A DNA stretch of 64,000 bases from Peribacillus frigoritolerans (GCF_040250305.1 NZ_CP158190.1:5532671-5596670), one strand, 5' to 3'; positions 18,383-28,407 are shown, counted from the stretch's first letter. The notes: generated by a model from the letters alone, not told the origin. Program-made: numbers and translations.

Positions 18383-20104
18383 ATGTTAAAAACAAGATAT
18401 GTAGTAGCGACCATTGGATTATTGATAATGATTTTTATAGCAGTGCTATTTTTCCTTCCCAATCTTCAAGTTGAAAAAGCCACTAAAGGAAATACTTATA
18501 CAGAATCTGTATTTGATCAAAGTAAGGTGACAACCGTTGATATAATATTGGCTGATGAGGATTTGGATTCCATCCTGGAAAACCCCACTGAAAAGGAGAT
18601 CGTAAATGCCGATGTAACGATAGATGGGGAGACGGTTAAAAATGTGGGATTTCGCACCAAGGGAAACCTTTCCTTGAATTCCGTTGTTCAAATGGGAGAT
18701 TCCGATCGTTACAGCTGGAAGATAGACTTTGATTATTATCAGGAAGATCAAGATTTACACGGCCTGAAGAAGTTGGCCCTAAACAATAATTACAGTGATC
18801 CAACCTATATGAGAGAATACCTTTCCTATGAATTAATGGACAAGATGGGCATAGCGACTCCTGGACATTCCTATATGTACGTGACCATCAACGGAAAGGA
18901 ATGGGGCCTTTATCTAGGGGTGGAAGCTATAGAAGAAACCTTTCTAAACACCAACTTCACTGATGGCACAGGCGATCTATATTATCCGGATGGTACGGGA
19001 AGCGATTTAAAGTGGATCAGCGAAGACATTGATGACTACACAGGAATAAACTTGAAAACAAACGATAATTCGGACCAATCAGCCATGATCAAAATGCTTG
19101 ATAGCATCAATAATGGTGGGAATCTGGAGGAAGTCCTGGATGTCGATGAGATGCTGCGCTATTTCGCAGCCAATACTGCCCTTGTCAACCTCGATCACTA
19201 TCAAGGAGATAAAAAGCACAATTACTACCTGTATGAAGAGAACGGGGTCTTTTCGATATTGCCTTGGGACTATAATATGTCATTTGGCGGTTATTCCGGA
19301 GGCGGCGGGCGACTGGCGGGCAACTCTGATCAAGAAACCGCTGACCAAAAAGATGGAACGGCTGCTGAGGGTAACGCCGATGGCACTAAGCAGGATGACA
19401 AGGAACTCCTTGGAGGGGCACCGAATATGAACGGTGGCGGAATGATGGATATGAGTTCAAATTTCATGAATGAAAGTAATATCAACTTCAGCATTACCGA
19501 GCCTGTTTCAGGTACGACCCTTGAAGAGCGCCCTTTATTGAATTCCCTGCTTTCCAACGACGAGTACCGTGAAAAATATTATGATTATCTAAATGACATT
19601 GCCACAGATTTTTTCTCTGAAGAAAATATGACAGCAATGACGACTGAAATTTCTACTTTGATCACACCATATGTGAAAAAGGACCCGACCAAGTTTTATA
19701 CAATGGACGAGTATACAGAAGCAACGTCAGGCGAGGAAACCCTGGTTGACTTCGCTGTCATACGTGCTGAATCAATCTTGGCACAGCTTTCAGGAGACCT
19801 GGTCGTGGAAGCCGAGACAGAAAGCAGTATGGGCGGCGGAGCTCCTAATATCGCCGATGACGCAAATGCAGGTCAGCAACCACCAAACATGGGCGGCGAG
19901 AATGGGGCGGCGATGCAGCCTCCTGACATGGACCGGGGCGGGAATGGTGCACCTCCTGGTATAACAGGGAACATGGCCCAAAAGGGGGCAGGTAACAGCA
20001 GCTCCTCAAAAGATACGATCATTCTATCTTCCGTGCTTCTAATCTTATTATTAGGTGCAATTGCTTTCGCCCACTTCTTTAAACGAAGAGGTAAAAAAGG
20101 ATGA
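18383..20104 (+). CDS. CotH kinase-family protein, membrane-anchored
   Basis: The 573-aa protein has an N-terminal membrane segment (about residues 8-28). A CotH kinase-like domain follows (VTTVDIILADEDLDSIL to about residue 460), with LKKLALNNNYSDPTYMREYLSYELMDKMG and the catalytic-type blocks HNYYLYEENGVFSILPWDYN (Asp in WDYN). Low-complexity Gly/Asn/Met/Pro segments follow, then a C-terminal transmembrane helix (IILSSVLLILLLGAIAF) with a basic tail. It is much longer than spore CotH (about 360 aa), so it is probably an extracellular, doubly anchored protein, not a coat kinase. The start at 18383 has AGGAGGAAGGAG. It is the third gene of the VTC cassette. Confidence 0.85.
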   Translation: MLKTRYVVATIGLLIMIFIAVLFFLPNLQVEKATKGNTYTESVFDQSKVTTVDIILADEDLDSILENPTEKEIVNADVTIDGETVKNVGFRTKGNLSLNSVVQMGDSDRYSWKIDFDYYQEDQDLHGLKKLALNNNYSDPTYMREYLSYELMDKMGIATPGHSYMYVTINGKEWGLYLGVEAIEETFLNTNFTDGTGDLYYPDGTGSDLKWISEDIDDYTGINLKTNDNSDQSAMIKMLDSINNGGNLEEVLDVDEMLRYFAANTALVNLDHYQGDKKHNYYLYEENGVFSILPWDYNMSFGGYSGGGGRLAGNSDQETADQKDGTAAEGNADGTKQDDKELLGGAPNMNGGGMMDMSSNFMNESNINFSITEPVSGTTLEERPLLNSLLSNDEYREKYYDYLNDIATDFFSEENMTAMTTEISTLITPYVKKDPTKFYTMDEYTEATSGEETLVDFAVIRAESILAQLSGDLVVEAETESSMGGGAPNIADDANAGQQPPNMGGENGAAMQPPDMDRGGNGAPPGITGNMAQKGAGNSSSSKDTIILSSVLLILLLGAIAFAHFFKRRGKKG

Positions 20105-20191
20105 TAGACTATCCCCCTCCAATACGAAAAAGGTATTTCAAAATATTCGGGATATCTTGCAAAAGAGGTTCTATCTAAATTTTATAACAAA

Positions 20192-20316
20192 GTTGATTGG
20201 AGTGTAAGGTGCGAGACTCCTGCGGGAAAAGCGCGTCTAGGGGAGACCCCGCAGGCTTAAGCCGAGGAGGCTCCCGGACCGCCCGCGGAAAGCGAGTACC
20301 TGGAGGGGAAATCAAC
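20192..20316 (+). repeat. Intergenic repeat element, copy 3 (125-bp core)
   Basis: It has the same GTTGATTGG...AATCAAC core as copies 1 and 2. GAGGTTCTATCTAAATTTTATAACAAA precedes it. GGTCAAATTGTAAAAGCC and a hairpin (20343-20383) with ACTGTGGGCAAACT/GAGTTTATCTACAGT arms follow. Confidence 0.9.
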
Positions 20317-20386
20317 GGTCAAATTGTAAAAGCCATAAAAAAACTGTGGGCAAACTTTATTTTCATCGAGTTTATCTACAGTCTGA

Positions 20387-20417
20387 GGTATCCCAATTTA
20401 TTCGGGATGCCTTTTTT
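20387..20417 (+). terminator. Rho-independent terminator downstream of the VTC cassette
   Basis: GGTATCCC pairs with GGGATGCC and TTTTTTATT follows. It probably ends transcription from the VTC-DUF4956-CotH genes, reading through repeat copy 3. Confidence 0.75.
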
Positions 20418-20662
20418 ATTGATGTAGCCTATGCCTTTTCCGGGCTATTCCTACACATTTGAATTATTTTTAGCTGCTAATCAATATAAAATACCCTTAT
20501 TTGGTATAAAATAGTAAAATAGAGAGGTAGATGAACCTCTATCCTGAGGATTGTTCACTTGTTTATCATTTGATTTTAGTGGGTAAAGATTTCCATTATT
20601 ACTTTATCCGATCGCATTAGTTTCACTTTTGTTAAAACAGGTCGGTGTCAGGGGGGGAACGG
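20418..20662 (+). promoter_or_regulatory. Leader region of the alpha-amylase gene
   Basis: This AT-rich stretch holds possible -10 hexamers (TATAAA near 20504, TAAAAT near 20515). No convincing -35/-10 pair, cre site or riboswitch is seen. Confidence 0.3.
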
Positions 20663-22126
20663 ATGAAAAGAAATCATACGATGATGCAATTTTTTGAGTG
20701 GCATCTTGAGGCAAATGGTTCTCATTGGGAAAGATTGAAATATGCAGCCTCCAAGTTGAAGGATATAGGAATTGACTGCGTTTGGCTTCCGCCAGTCACC
20801 AAAGGGCAATCCGTTGGGGATAATGGATATGGAATATATGACGGTTACGATTTGGGGGAATTTGACCAAAAAGGAACCGTTCGTACCAAATACGGGACGA
20901 AAGATGAATTGCTGCAGGCAATAGCCACCTGTCATAACTACGGACTTTGCGTTTATATCGATTTAGTCATGAACCATAAGGCAGGAGCTGACGGAACCGA
21001 AAAATTCGAGGTGATTGAAGTCAATCCAGACAACCGTATGGAAGATATCTCAGAACCATTCGAAATGGAAGGCTGGACAAAATTCGATTTTCCGGGACGT
21101 AAAAATAAATACTCTGACTTTAAGTGGAACCATACTCATTTCAATGGTACAGACTATGATGCCGAAAACGACAAAATGGGCGTATATCGCATCACAGGCG
21201 AAAATAAGCACTGGAATAAGCATGTCATCGATGAATTCGGAAACTACGATTATTTAATGTTTGCCAACATCGATTACAGCCTGCCGGAAGTTCGTCAGGA
21301 AATGATTAGCTGGGGAAAATGGATGGTTGATACGTTAAAATGTGATGGTTTTCGTTTGGACGCCGTTAAACATATCGATTATGAATTCATCAATGAATTT
21401 CTCCAAGAACTCATTCCTTATACAAAGGAACATTTTTTCATGGTCGGCGAATTTTGGAAGGCGGATGTTAAAGCCTGTCAAACTTACTTAGACCAAACCA
21501 ATCATGACCTCAACTTGTTCGATGTTTCCCTGCATTATAAATTTCATGAGGCCTCAAACGCAGGAACAGACTTCGACCTCTCAACCATCTTTGATGATAC
21601 CCTCGTCCAAACCAATCCTGCAGAGGCTGTCACTTTTGTCGATAACCATGACTCCCAGCCTCATGAATCACTGGAGTCTTGGGTAAAGGACTGGTTCAAG
21701 CCATCGGCATATGCACTTACCTTGCTTAGACTTTGCGGCTATCCGTGTGTCTTTTACGGGGACTATTATGGAATCGGCGGACCTTCTCCGGTGCCTGGGA
21801 AAAAGGATATCCTGGATCGACTATTATATGCTAGGTATGAAAAAGCTTACGGAGAACAGACCGACTACTTTGATGATCCAAATACGATAGGCTGGGTCCG
21901 GCACGGAGTTGAAGAGCTAGAAGGCTCGGGGTGTGCGGTCATTATCTCTAATGGAGATCACAACAGTGAAAAAAGGATGTTCGTCGGTGAACATCGGGCT
22001 GGTGAAATCTGGAGTGATTTAACTTGTCATAGAGATGACCACATTACCATTGAAGAAGATGGGTTCGCAACATTCCCCGTTCATGGGAAAAGCGTATCCG
22101 TATGGGCCTTGAATAATCCACTCTAA
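20663..22126 (+). CDS. Cytoplasmic alpha-amylase (GH13)
   Basis: The 487-aa glycoside hydrolase family 13 enzyme resembles liquefying Bacillus amylases but has no signal peptide, like E. coli AmyA. It probably acts on internal maltodextrin or glycogen. The barrel begins NHTMMQFFEWHLEANGSHWE. Conserved regions are DLVMNHKAGAD (region I), GFRLDAVKHID (nucleophile Asp), FMVGEFWK (acid/base Glu) and FVDNHDSQP (third carboxylate). The start is the ATG at 20663 behind GGGGGGA. It appears monocistronic; a weak GAACGGCAT/ATGCTGTTC hairpin at 22141-22171 may terminate it. Confidence 0.92.
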   Translation: MKRNHTMMQFFEWHLEANGSHWERLKYAASKLKDIGIDCVWLPPVTKGQSVGDNGYGIYDGYDLGEFDQKGTVRTKYGTKDELLQAIATCHNYGLCVYIDLVMNHKAGADGTEKFEVIEVNPDNRMEDISEPFEMEGWTKFDFPGRKNKYSDFKWNHTHFNGTDYDAENDKMGVYRITGENKHWNKHVIDEFGNYDYLMFANIDYSLPEVRQEMISWGKWMVDTLKCDGFRLDAVKHIDYEFINEFLQELIPYTKEHFFMVGEFWKADVKACQTYLDQTNHDLNLFDVSLHYKFHEASNAGTDFDLSTIFDDTLVQTNPAEAVTFVDNHDSQPHESLESWVKDWFKPSAYALTLLRLCGYPCVFYGDYYGIGGPSPVPGKKDILDRLLYARYEKAYGEQTDYFDDPNTIGWVRHGVEELEGSGCAVIISNGDHNSEKRMFVGEHRAGEIWSDLTCHRDDHITIEEDGFATFPVHGKSVSVWALNNPL

Positions 22127-22267
22127 AAAGAGATAGCAAGGAACGGCATGTCTTTTGCAGATATGCTGTTCTTTGCTGATGACACCACCCTAGAAGATTT
22201 GGAAAAAGATAATTTTTCCATTCTGGACAATCATGGTAAGATAAGGGAAAAAGGAGTTGAAGGAAAA

Positions 22268-23503
22268 ATGAAAAATGAAATCATTGAAAGATTCACTTCT
22301 TATGTGAAAGTGGATACCCAATCGAATGAGGAAAATCCCTCTTGCCCCTCTACTCCCGGACAGTTGACCTTGGCAAATGCATTGGTCAAGGAACTTCAAT
22401 CCATTGGGATGAAGGATGTGACAATTGATGGGAACGGCTATGTGATGGCAACATTGCCAGCCAATTCAAATAAGGATGTCCCGACAATCGGTTTCTTGGC
22501 CCATGTCGATACAGCAACGGATTTCACTGGAAAAGATGTAAAACCGCAAATCGTTGACAACTATGATGGCAAAGATCTTACTTTACATGAAAAATTGGAT
22601 GTCATTCTTTCACCTGATGATTTTCCTTCGCTTAAGAACTATAAAGGGCATACCTTGATTACAACGGATGGGACAACCCTGTTGGGAGCTGATAATAAGG
22701 CTGGAATTGCCGAAATCATGACTGCCATGGATTATTTGATCCAGCATCCGGAAATCAAGCATGGAAAAATCCGTGTTGCTTTTACTCCCGATGAGGAAAT
22801 CGGAAGGGGACCCCATAAGTTTGATGTAGATGCTTTTGATGCCCAATTTGCCTACACCGTGGACGGTGGCCCACTTGGAGAACTTGAATATGAGAGCTTC
22901 AATGCAGCATCGGCCAAAATCCTGATCAAAGGGACGAATATTCACCCTGGTACGGCTAAAGGAAAAATGGTCAACTCAGCCAAAATCGCAATGGAATTCC
23001 ATAATAAGCTCCCAGTGGCAGAAGCACCGGAATATACGGAGGATTACGAAGGATTTTATCATCTGCTTTCATTTCACGGTGACGTGGAAGAGACCAAGCT
23101 TTCTTACATCATCAGGGATTTCGACCGCCAAAAATTCAATGACCGCAAGGAATATATAACAAAAGTAATCGAGGATTTAAAAGAAAAATATGGGCAAAAC
23201 CGGATCCAGCTTGAATTACACGACCAATACTTCAACATGAAGGAAAAAATTGAGCCCGTGAAGGAAATCGTGGATATTGCCCATGAAGCAATGGAGAAAC
23301 TCGATATAAAACCGAAAATCTCACCAATACGCGGTGGTACGGATGGTTCTCAATTATCGTATATGGGCCTGCCAACACCCAATATCTTTACGGGCGGGGA
23401 GAACTTTCATGGCAAATATGAATTTATTTCCGTCGATAATATGATACTGGCCACTAAGGTGATCGTTGGCATTGCATCGCTTTTTGAAGAAAAGGCAAAG
23501 TAG
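22268..23503 (+). CDS. pepT: Peptidase T (tripeptidase)
   Basis: The 411-aa M20 zinc aminopeptidase removes N-terminal residues from tripeptides. Metal-site motifs are visible: [13 protein letters not shown] (metal His/Asp), [11 protein letters not shown] (bridging Asp), [11 protein letters not shown] (catalytic Glu pair), FAYTVDGG and [14 protein letters not shown] with [13 protein letters not shown] near the C-terminus. The frame is open for 40 more codons upstream, but MKNEIIERF matches family starts and AAGGAGTTGAAGG precedes it. A strong terminator follows. Confidence 0.95.
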   Translation: MKNEIIERFTSYVKVDTQSNEENPSCPSTPGQLTLANALVKELQSIGMKDVTIDGNGYVMATLPANSNKDVPTIGFLAHVDTATDFTGKDVKPQIVDNYDGKDLTLHEKLDVILSPDDFPSLKNYKGHTLITTDGTTLLGADNKAGIAEIMTAMDYLIQHPEIKHGKIRVAFTPDEEIGRGPHKFDVDAFDAQFAYTVDGGPLGELEYESFNAASAKILIKGTNIHPGTAKGKMVNSAKIAMEFHNKLPVAEAPEYTEDYEGFYHLLSFHGDVEETKLSYIIRDFDRQKFNDRKEYITKVIEDLKEKYGQNRIQLELHDQYFNMKEKIEPVKEIVDIAHEAMEKLDIKPKISPIRGGTDGSQLSYMGLPTPNIFTGGENFHGKYEFISVDNMILATKVIVGIASLFEEKAK

Positions 23504-23520
23504 CATGATACCTGTTTATT

Positions 23521-23555
23521 GAAAAACCCCCAGACTCCATGTCTGGGGGTTTTTC
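23521..23555. terminator. Bidirectional terminator between pepT and katE
   Basis: GAAAAACCCCCAGAC and its complement GTCTGGGGGTTTTTC surround a 5-base loop. It serves pepT on the plus strand and katE on the minus strand. Confidence 0.95.
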
Positions 23556-23559
23556 AATA

Positions 23560-25638
23560 TTAAGCGCGTGTCCAGTGACGGTGCTTGGCAATTGCCTCGA
23601 TAAAGGCATAACCACTATTTTTATCCGTAATAGCTACAATGCCTCCGGCTGGATCATTGGAAACGATGCCTGCCTTCGATAAGATCTCGGCTCCTTCTTT
23701 TCCCGCTCCAATCGCTTTGAAATGATTGTAGGCTTCATCAACAAAGTGAATGGGTTCCTTGGACGCCTTTAAGGCATCGACACTCTCCTGGCCTCCTGCC
23801 ACATATACAGCATCGAAAAGTACCGAATCGGCTGTCAGGAATGTCTGATTCACCTCGACCTGCTGTCCTTCAGAACTTGTAATCAACCCACGATTAATGC
23901 TGATGATTTCAGCCGTTATACCTGCAGATTTAAATGATTCCAAGACTTGATCAACCTCCGGCCCGTTGAAACCATCTGCGGCCAGGATTGCCACTTTTCT
24001 TGTTGCGGCCGTGTTCACTTTCATTTGCTCCTGGCTTAAAGCTGGAGAAGCCAAGTCCATTTTGACCTCACTTTTGTTGGATGGAGGCTTCACGCCCACT
24101 CCAATAGCGATCGTTTTGGCCAGTTCGACATCTACATTGCTGAACATCTCGACAATTTGCTGCTGAACGTCCTTATTTTTCACTTTTCCCACTTCAAAGT
24201 GGAAAGCCTGTATAATATGCTCCTTCTCCACTTCCGTCATGCTATTCCAAAATAGTTTAGCCTGGCTGTAATGATCCTTGAAGCTTTCACTGCGCTGCCG
24301 GACCTTTCTGCCATCGACTTTTTCCTGGTAATGTGCATAGCCGCCTTCCTCTTCCGAAGCAGGTTCAGGAGAGTTGCCTGCAAGGGAATTTTTGTGGTAG
24401 CTGACCGGCCCTGGATTTATTGACATTCTGTGCATGCCATCGCGCTGATTATTATGGACGGGGGCAACCGACCTATTAATCGGAAGCTCATGGAAGTTCG
24501 GTCCTCCCAATCGGGATAGCTGGGTATCGGTGTATGAGAATAAACGTCCCTGAAGCAGCGGATCATTTGAAAAGTCAATACCAGGCACAACATGCCCCGG
24601 ATGGAAAGCTATCTGTTCCGTCTCTGCAAAAAAGTTATCCGTATTTTGGTTCAAAACCATTTTTCCGATTATTTTAACCGGGATTTGTTCTTCCGGCCAT
24701 AGTTTAGTAGGATCAAGGATATCAAAGTCGAATTTGAATTCATCTTCTTCCTTAATCATTTGGACGCCAAATTCAAATTCAGGATAATTTCCGGTATCTA
24801 TCGCTTCCCACAGATCTTGGCGGTGAAAATCAGGATTCTTCCCTGCAATTTTCTGTGCCTCATCCCAGACAAGGGATTTAACTCCCAGTAGAGGCTTCCA
24901 ATGAAATTTAACGAAATGGGCAACGCCTTGTTCATTTACAAAACGGAATGTGTGGACACCAAACCCTTCCATCATCCGGAAACTTCTCGGTATGGCCCTA
25001 TCAGATAGATGCCACATGACCATATGTGCCGTTTCTTCATTGTTTGCGACGAAATCCCAAAAAGTATCATGGGCAGACGCGGCCTGAGGTATTTCATTAT
25101 GAGGCTCCGGTTTAACCGCATGGATTAAATCCGGGAACTTAATGGCATCCTGGATAAAAAATACCGGAATATTATTTCCGACCAAATCATAGTTTCCTTC
25201 CTCCGTATAAAACTTTGTAGAGAATCCCCTTACATCACGGACCGAGTCTGCCGATCCGCGGGAACCTGCCACAGTGGAGTAACGAACGAATACTGGTGTC
25301 TTGACTGAAGGGTCTTGAAGAAACTTGGCTTTTGTATATTCGGTCATCGGTTCATATACCTGAAAATATCCATGTGCTCCCGATCCACGCGCATGGACAA
25401 TCCGCTCGGGAATACGCTCATGGTCAAAATGAGTCATTTTTTCACGAAAATGAAAATCCTCCATCAAAGTTGGACCACGGGTTCCCGCTTTTAAAGAATG
25501 CTCATCCTCAGAAACACGCAAACCTTGGTTAGTCGTCATCTTTTTCCCATTATCGTCCACTCGATATTGATCCAACTGCTGCTGCTTACTTTGCTCATCG
25601 ATTCTTCCGCTTTCATTTGCTTTCGTCATCCCACTCAT
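23560..25638 (-). CDS. katE: Large-subunit (HPII-type) catalase
   Basis: The 692-aa heme catalase belongs to the large clade with a C-terminal flavodoxin/DJ-1-like domain. The core has VFVRYSTVAGSRGSADSVRD (distal region), FFIQDAIKFPDLIHAVKPEPH, and the heme-ligand segment GRLFSYTDTQLSRLG (proximal Tyr about 367). The extra domain starts KVAILAADGFNGPEVDQVL (about 550). Size fits B. subtilis KatE (catalase-2). Start choice is uncertain: GGAGGGG is only 1-3 bases from this ATG but 10-12 from an ATG nine bases downstream (25629). No PerR box or sigma-B promoter was recognised upstream. Confidence 0.95.
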   Translation of the reverse strand: MSGMTKANESGRIDEQSKQQQLDQYRVDDNGKKMTTNQGLRVSEDEHSLKAGTRGPTLMEDFHFREKMTHFDHERIPERIVHARGSGAHGYFQVYEPMTEYTKAKFLQDPSVKTPVFVRYSTVAGSRGSADSVRDVRGFSTKFYTEEGNYDLVGNNIPVFFIQDAIKFPDLIHAVKPEPHNEIPQAASAHDTFWDFVANNEETAHMVMWHLSDRAIPRSFRMMEGFGVHTFRFVNEQGVAHFVKFHWKPLLGVKSLVWDEAQKIAGKNPDFHRQDLWEAIDTGNYPEFEFGVQMIKEEDEFKFDFDILDPTKLWPEEQIPVKIIGKMVLNQNTDNFFAETEQIAFHPGHVVPGIDFSNDPLLQGRLFSYTDTQLSRLGGPNFHELPINRSVAPVHNNQRDGMHRMSINPGPVSYHKNSLAGNSPEPASEEEGGYAHYQEKVDGRKVRQRSESFKDHYSQAKLFWNSMTEVEKEHIIQAFHFEVGKVKNKDVQQQIVEMFSNVDVELAKTIAIGVGVKPPSNKSEVKMDLASPALSQEQMKVNTAATRKVAILAADGFNGPEVDQVLESFKSAGITAEIISINRGLITSSEGQQVEVNQTFLTADSVLFDAVYVAGGQESVDALKASKEPIHFVDEAYNHFKAIGAGKEGAEILSKAGIVSNDPAGGIVAITDKNSGYAFIEAIAKHRHWTRA

Positions 25639-25694
25639 TCCCCTCCATGTCTAAGAATTCAGATTTAATCGTGTTGTTTATTGTCTACAGGATC

Positions 25695-25823
25695 GTTGAC
25701 CTCCACTCCAGGCACTCGCTTTCCGCGGGCGGTCCGCGAGCCTCCTCGGCGCCTTTGCGCCTGCGGGGTCTCCCCTTGACTCGCTTTTCCCGCAGGAGTC
25801 TCGCACCTTACGTTCCAATCAAC
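25695..25823 (-). repeat. Intergenic repeat element, copy 4 (129-bp core, inverted)
   Basis: Read on the minus strand it runs GTTGATTGGAACGTAAGGTG... to ...GGAGTGGAGGTCAAC, the same core as copies 1-3 with a diverged 3' tip. The lead-in GGGGTTTATCTAATTTTAAAACAAA is present at 25824-25850. A CTGTAGACAA remnant of the 3' module is next to the core. Confidence 0.88.
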
Positions 25824-25990
25824 TTTGTTTTAAAATTAGATAAACCCCTTTTTTCTACAAACAGATGTATTTATTGTTTCGAAATAATTGCGTCATCCTT
25901 CCTCATATACCACTCTGTTTTAATGGATAAACAGAATTTGGAGAAAGAATCTTAACCTCCTCATAAACAAAAAAACTACTATTTCAGTGA

Positions 25991-26070
25991 GGACGGATCA
26001 TTTCGGGGGAGGTCGAATTTTCCCCCGGTGGGTCGAATCATCTGTGTATAGGTCGAATTTTTTCCGGCGG
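25991..26070. repeat. Four tandem 20-bp-period units (GGTCGAAT motif)
   Basis: GGTCGAAT begins at 26011, 26031 and 26051, exactly 20 bases apart. A degenerate unit, GGACGGATCA, is at 25991. Only the first 8-10 bases of each unit are conserved; the rest varies. It lies in the AT-rich gap between repeat copies 4 and 5. It could be a protein-binding array; no known system is recognised. Confidence 0.6.
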
Positions 26071-26345
26071 ACTATCAAAACGTAATATGAACGATGTCTA
26101 TCTAGACGTTTTCCAATTAAATTATCACTAGAAAAGAATAATAATATACAGACTAAATGCCTAATATTAATAATTTTTCTTAATATTTTTGCTGTAAATA
26201 TAGGTTCAGGTCCATTTTTTTATTCAAATGCATTAACATGGTTATAATTCATCAGAAGATTTCGGAAAATATTTTGAGGGCGAGCTTTTTTAGAAGATCT
26301 ACTTTAGGGGTAGTAAAAAAACGATGGGTGGATTGATATGACAAA

Positions 26346-26522
26346 ATGAAGTATTTAAGATATTTATTATATTTAATTATTACGAGTGTAGCGTTCTATT
26401 ATGTATCCATGTCCATAACTCAGGATAAAAGTTTGGTAGGAATAATAATAGGTTTTATAATAATGTTTGTAATTGTTTTCCCTATGATGTATTTAGAATT
26501 TATAAAATTTCAAAAAAAATAA
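26346..26522 (+). CDS. Small membrane protein, 58 aa, unknown
   Basis: The frame encodes MKYLRYLLYLIITSVAFYYV... with two hydrophobic helices (about residues 5-21 and 30-50) and a lysine-rich tail (EFIKFQKK). It is strongly AT-rich compared with its neighbours. A GGTGGA sequence lies 13 bases before the ATG, so the ribosome binding site is weak. The frame is followed by a terminator hairpin and lies between two direct copies of the intergenic repeat, which hints at an acquired or orphan gene. No family is recognised and it may not be translated. Confidence 0.5.
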   Translation: MKYLRYLLYLIITSVAFYYVSMSITQDKSLVGIIIGFIIMFVIVFPMMYLEFIKFQKK

Positions 26523-26550
26523 AAGAAGCTTTTTTTAGCAAGAAAAAAGC

Positions 26551-26579
26551 GGTGGAGGTTTACTCTCAAAACTTCCACC
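26551..26579 (+). terminator. Terminator after the 58-aa membrane ORF
   Basis: GGTGGAGGTTT and AAACTTCCACC flank a 7-base loop; CCCCACTTTTTTCT follows. Confidence 0.75.
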
Positions 26580-26602
26580 ACCCCACTTTTTTCTACAGGA
26601 AC

Positions 26603-26723
26603 GTTGTTTTCCACTCTAGACACTCGCTTTCCGCGTGCGGTCCGCTCTCGGCGCCATTGCCCTTCGGGTCTCCCCTGGACACGATTCCCCCGCAGGAATC
26701 TCGTTCCTTACGTTCCAATCAAC
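26603..26723 (-). repeat. Intergenic repeat element, copy 5 (121-bp core, inverted, diverged)
   Basis: Read on the minus strand it starts GTTGATTGGAACGTAAGG and carries the CCTGCGGGGGAA, GGGGAGACCC and GGAAAGCGAGTGTC blocks with several substitutions and small deletions. The lead-in AGGGGTTCTATCTAGTTTTT is at 26728-26752. The 3' module is reduced to CCTGTAGA. Confidence 0.85.
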
Positions 26724-26822
26724 TTTTTTAAAAACTAGATAGAACCCCTTTTGCCTACAAACAAACAGAACCAACTTTAATTGGTTATCCTTAGTTAGAT
26801 AACCCTCCCGCTTCTTTCTCTT

Positions 26823-28271
26823 TTAGTTCTTAAAGGCCTCTGAAACCTTCAAAAGCTTGCCTTTTACTTTCGTATTTTTCATCACTTTCAAGACAAGCGG
26901 TCCCTTTTCATTCAATATTTCCACATAAGAAACATTATCCTGGATCGTAATGATCCCGATGTCCTCTGCATTCACTCCATCAATCTTAGCGATGGTTCCG
27001 ACAAAATCCACAGCCCTGAGTTTCTTTTTCTTGCCGCCATTAAAATACAGCTTCATGATTTGTTTATTCAATTGTTCACTTTTATCTTTTTTGATCTTTG
27101 GACGAGCTTCCAGTTTCGCTTCGAATTCCATTTTTTTATTGGAGACTTCCTCTTTTGAAGGAACAGTCATCTTAGGGATTTCAAAACCGATATAGCTTTG
27201 AATCTCAGTAAGGAATTTGTCTTCGTACGGCGTCACAAAAGTAATGGCCTTTCCTTTTTTACCGGCTCGTCCCGTTCTTCCAGTCCGATGTACGTAACTT
27301 TCCTTTTCCAATGGCAGGTCATAGTTAATCACATGGGTTATATTGTCGATGTCAATTCCACGTGCAGCAACATCTGTCGCAACCAAATAGCGGAATTCAC
27401 CTCTTCTGAATTCATTCATCACTGCAAGGCGATCTTCCTGAAGCATGCCGCCGTGAATCATATCACACGGATATTCCAGTTCCAGCAGCTGTTCACATAC
27501 TTGGTCCACCCTATCTTTTGTCCGGCAGAAAATGATACAGCTATCGGGGTTTTCCGTGATGGTGACGTCTCTAAGCAGGGAAAACTTATCATCTTCCTTC
27601 ACTTCAATAAGAGCATGTTCAATTTTCTCCGTCGTTAATCCCTTTGCTTTGATTTCAATATCCAAAGGATCTTTCATATATTGCTTGCATAGCTTTTTTA
27701 TACTCTCAGGTAACGTAGCAGAGAACAGCATGGTTACTCTATCTTTCGGAAGCTCTTTAATAATGGCTTCCACTTGTTCAATGAAGCCCATATTCAGCAT
27801 TTCATCCGCTTCATCAATAACTAAATGAGTTAAGCGTTCCAAGGCGAATGTCCCTTTCTCGATATGATCCAGAACACGCCCCGGGGTTCCAACGACTACA
27901 TGGCTTTTTTGTTTCAATTCCGCTTTTTGCAGTGCGAATGGATGTTTTCCATAAACCGCAGTAGCCTTTATCCTCTTAAATCTGCCAATATTCGTAATAT
28001 CCTCTTTAACCTGCACGGCAAGCTCACGTGTCGGTGTTAAAATAAGCGCCTGAGGCTTATTCTCCTCCCAATCGACCATTTCGCAGATCGGTATGCCGAA
28101 TGAAGCGGTCTTGCCGCTTCCCGTTTGCGATTTTACGACAAGATCACGCTTTTTCAGCGCCACTGGAATCACTTCACGCTGTACCTCGGTTGGACGATGA
28201 TATCCCAAGCTTTCTAATGCCCTTACAATTTCATCGCTTAATGTATAATCAGTAAAACTTAATTCATTCAT
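26823..28271 (-). CDS. dbpA: DEAD-box RNA helicase DbpA (YxiN-type)
   Basis: The 482-aa ATP-dependent RNA helicase is of the 23S rRNA-specific DbpA class. It has the Q-motif region with [11 protein letters not shown], motif I SQTGSGKT (about 48-55), PTRELA, motif [11 protein letters not shown] (DEAD), SATLPESI (SAT motif), [17 protein letters not shown] and [10 protein letters not shown]. The C-terminal DbpA RNA-binding domain is present ([28 protein letters not shown], about 401-428), which distinguishes it from CshA/CshB. Its length matches B. subtilis DbpA. It is expected to act in large-subunit assembly. Confidence 0.95.
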   Translation of the reverse strand: MNELSFTDYTLSDEIVRALESLGYHRPTEVQREVIPVALKKRDLVVKSQTGSGKTASFGIPICEMVDWEENKPQALILTPTRELAVQVKEDITNIGRFKRIKATAVYGKHPFALQKAELKQKSHVVVGTPGRVLDHIEKGTFALERLTHLVIDEADEMLNMGFIEQVEAIIKELPKDRVTMLFSATLPESIKKLCKQYMKDPLDIEIKAKGLTTEKIEHALIEVKEDDKFSLLRDVTITENPDSCIIFCRTKDRVDQVCEQLLELEYPCDMIHGGMLQEDRLAVMNEFRRGEFRYLVATDVAARGIDIDNITHVINYDLPLEKESYVHRTGRTGRAGKKGKAITFVTPYEDKFLTEIQSYIGFEIPKMTVPSKEEVSNKKMEFEAKLEARPKIKKDKSEQLNKQIMKLYFNGGKKKKLRAVDFVGTIAKIDGVNAEDIGIITIQDNVSYVEILNEKGPLVLKVMKNTKVKGKLLKVSEAFKN

Positions 28272-28407
28272 ATAACAGCCTCTTTTGTTGTTTAGTATGT
28301 TGCCTTATTGTTTCCATAATCGTAATTTCCTTATACAGATTTCTATTATACGCGATATGCATCGATAAACCTTGTAATATCCAAATTCAATTGCTTTATT
28401 TCAATAT

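Noticed and set aside
23560..25638. katE as a fusion of a catalase with an unrelated amidotransferase-like domain
   Set aside because: The C-terminal domain is a normal part of large-subunit catalases.
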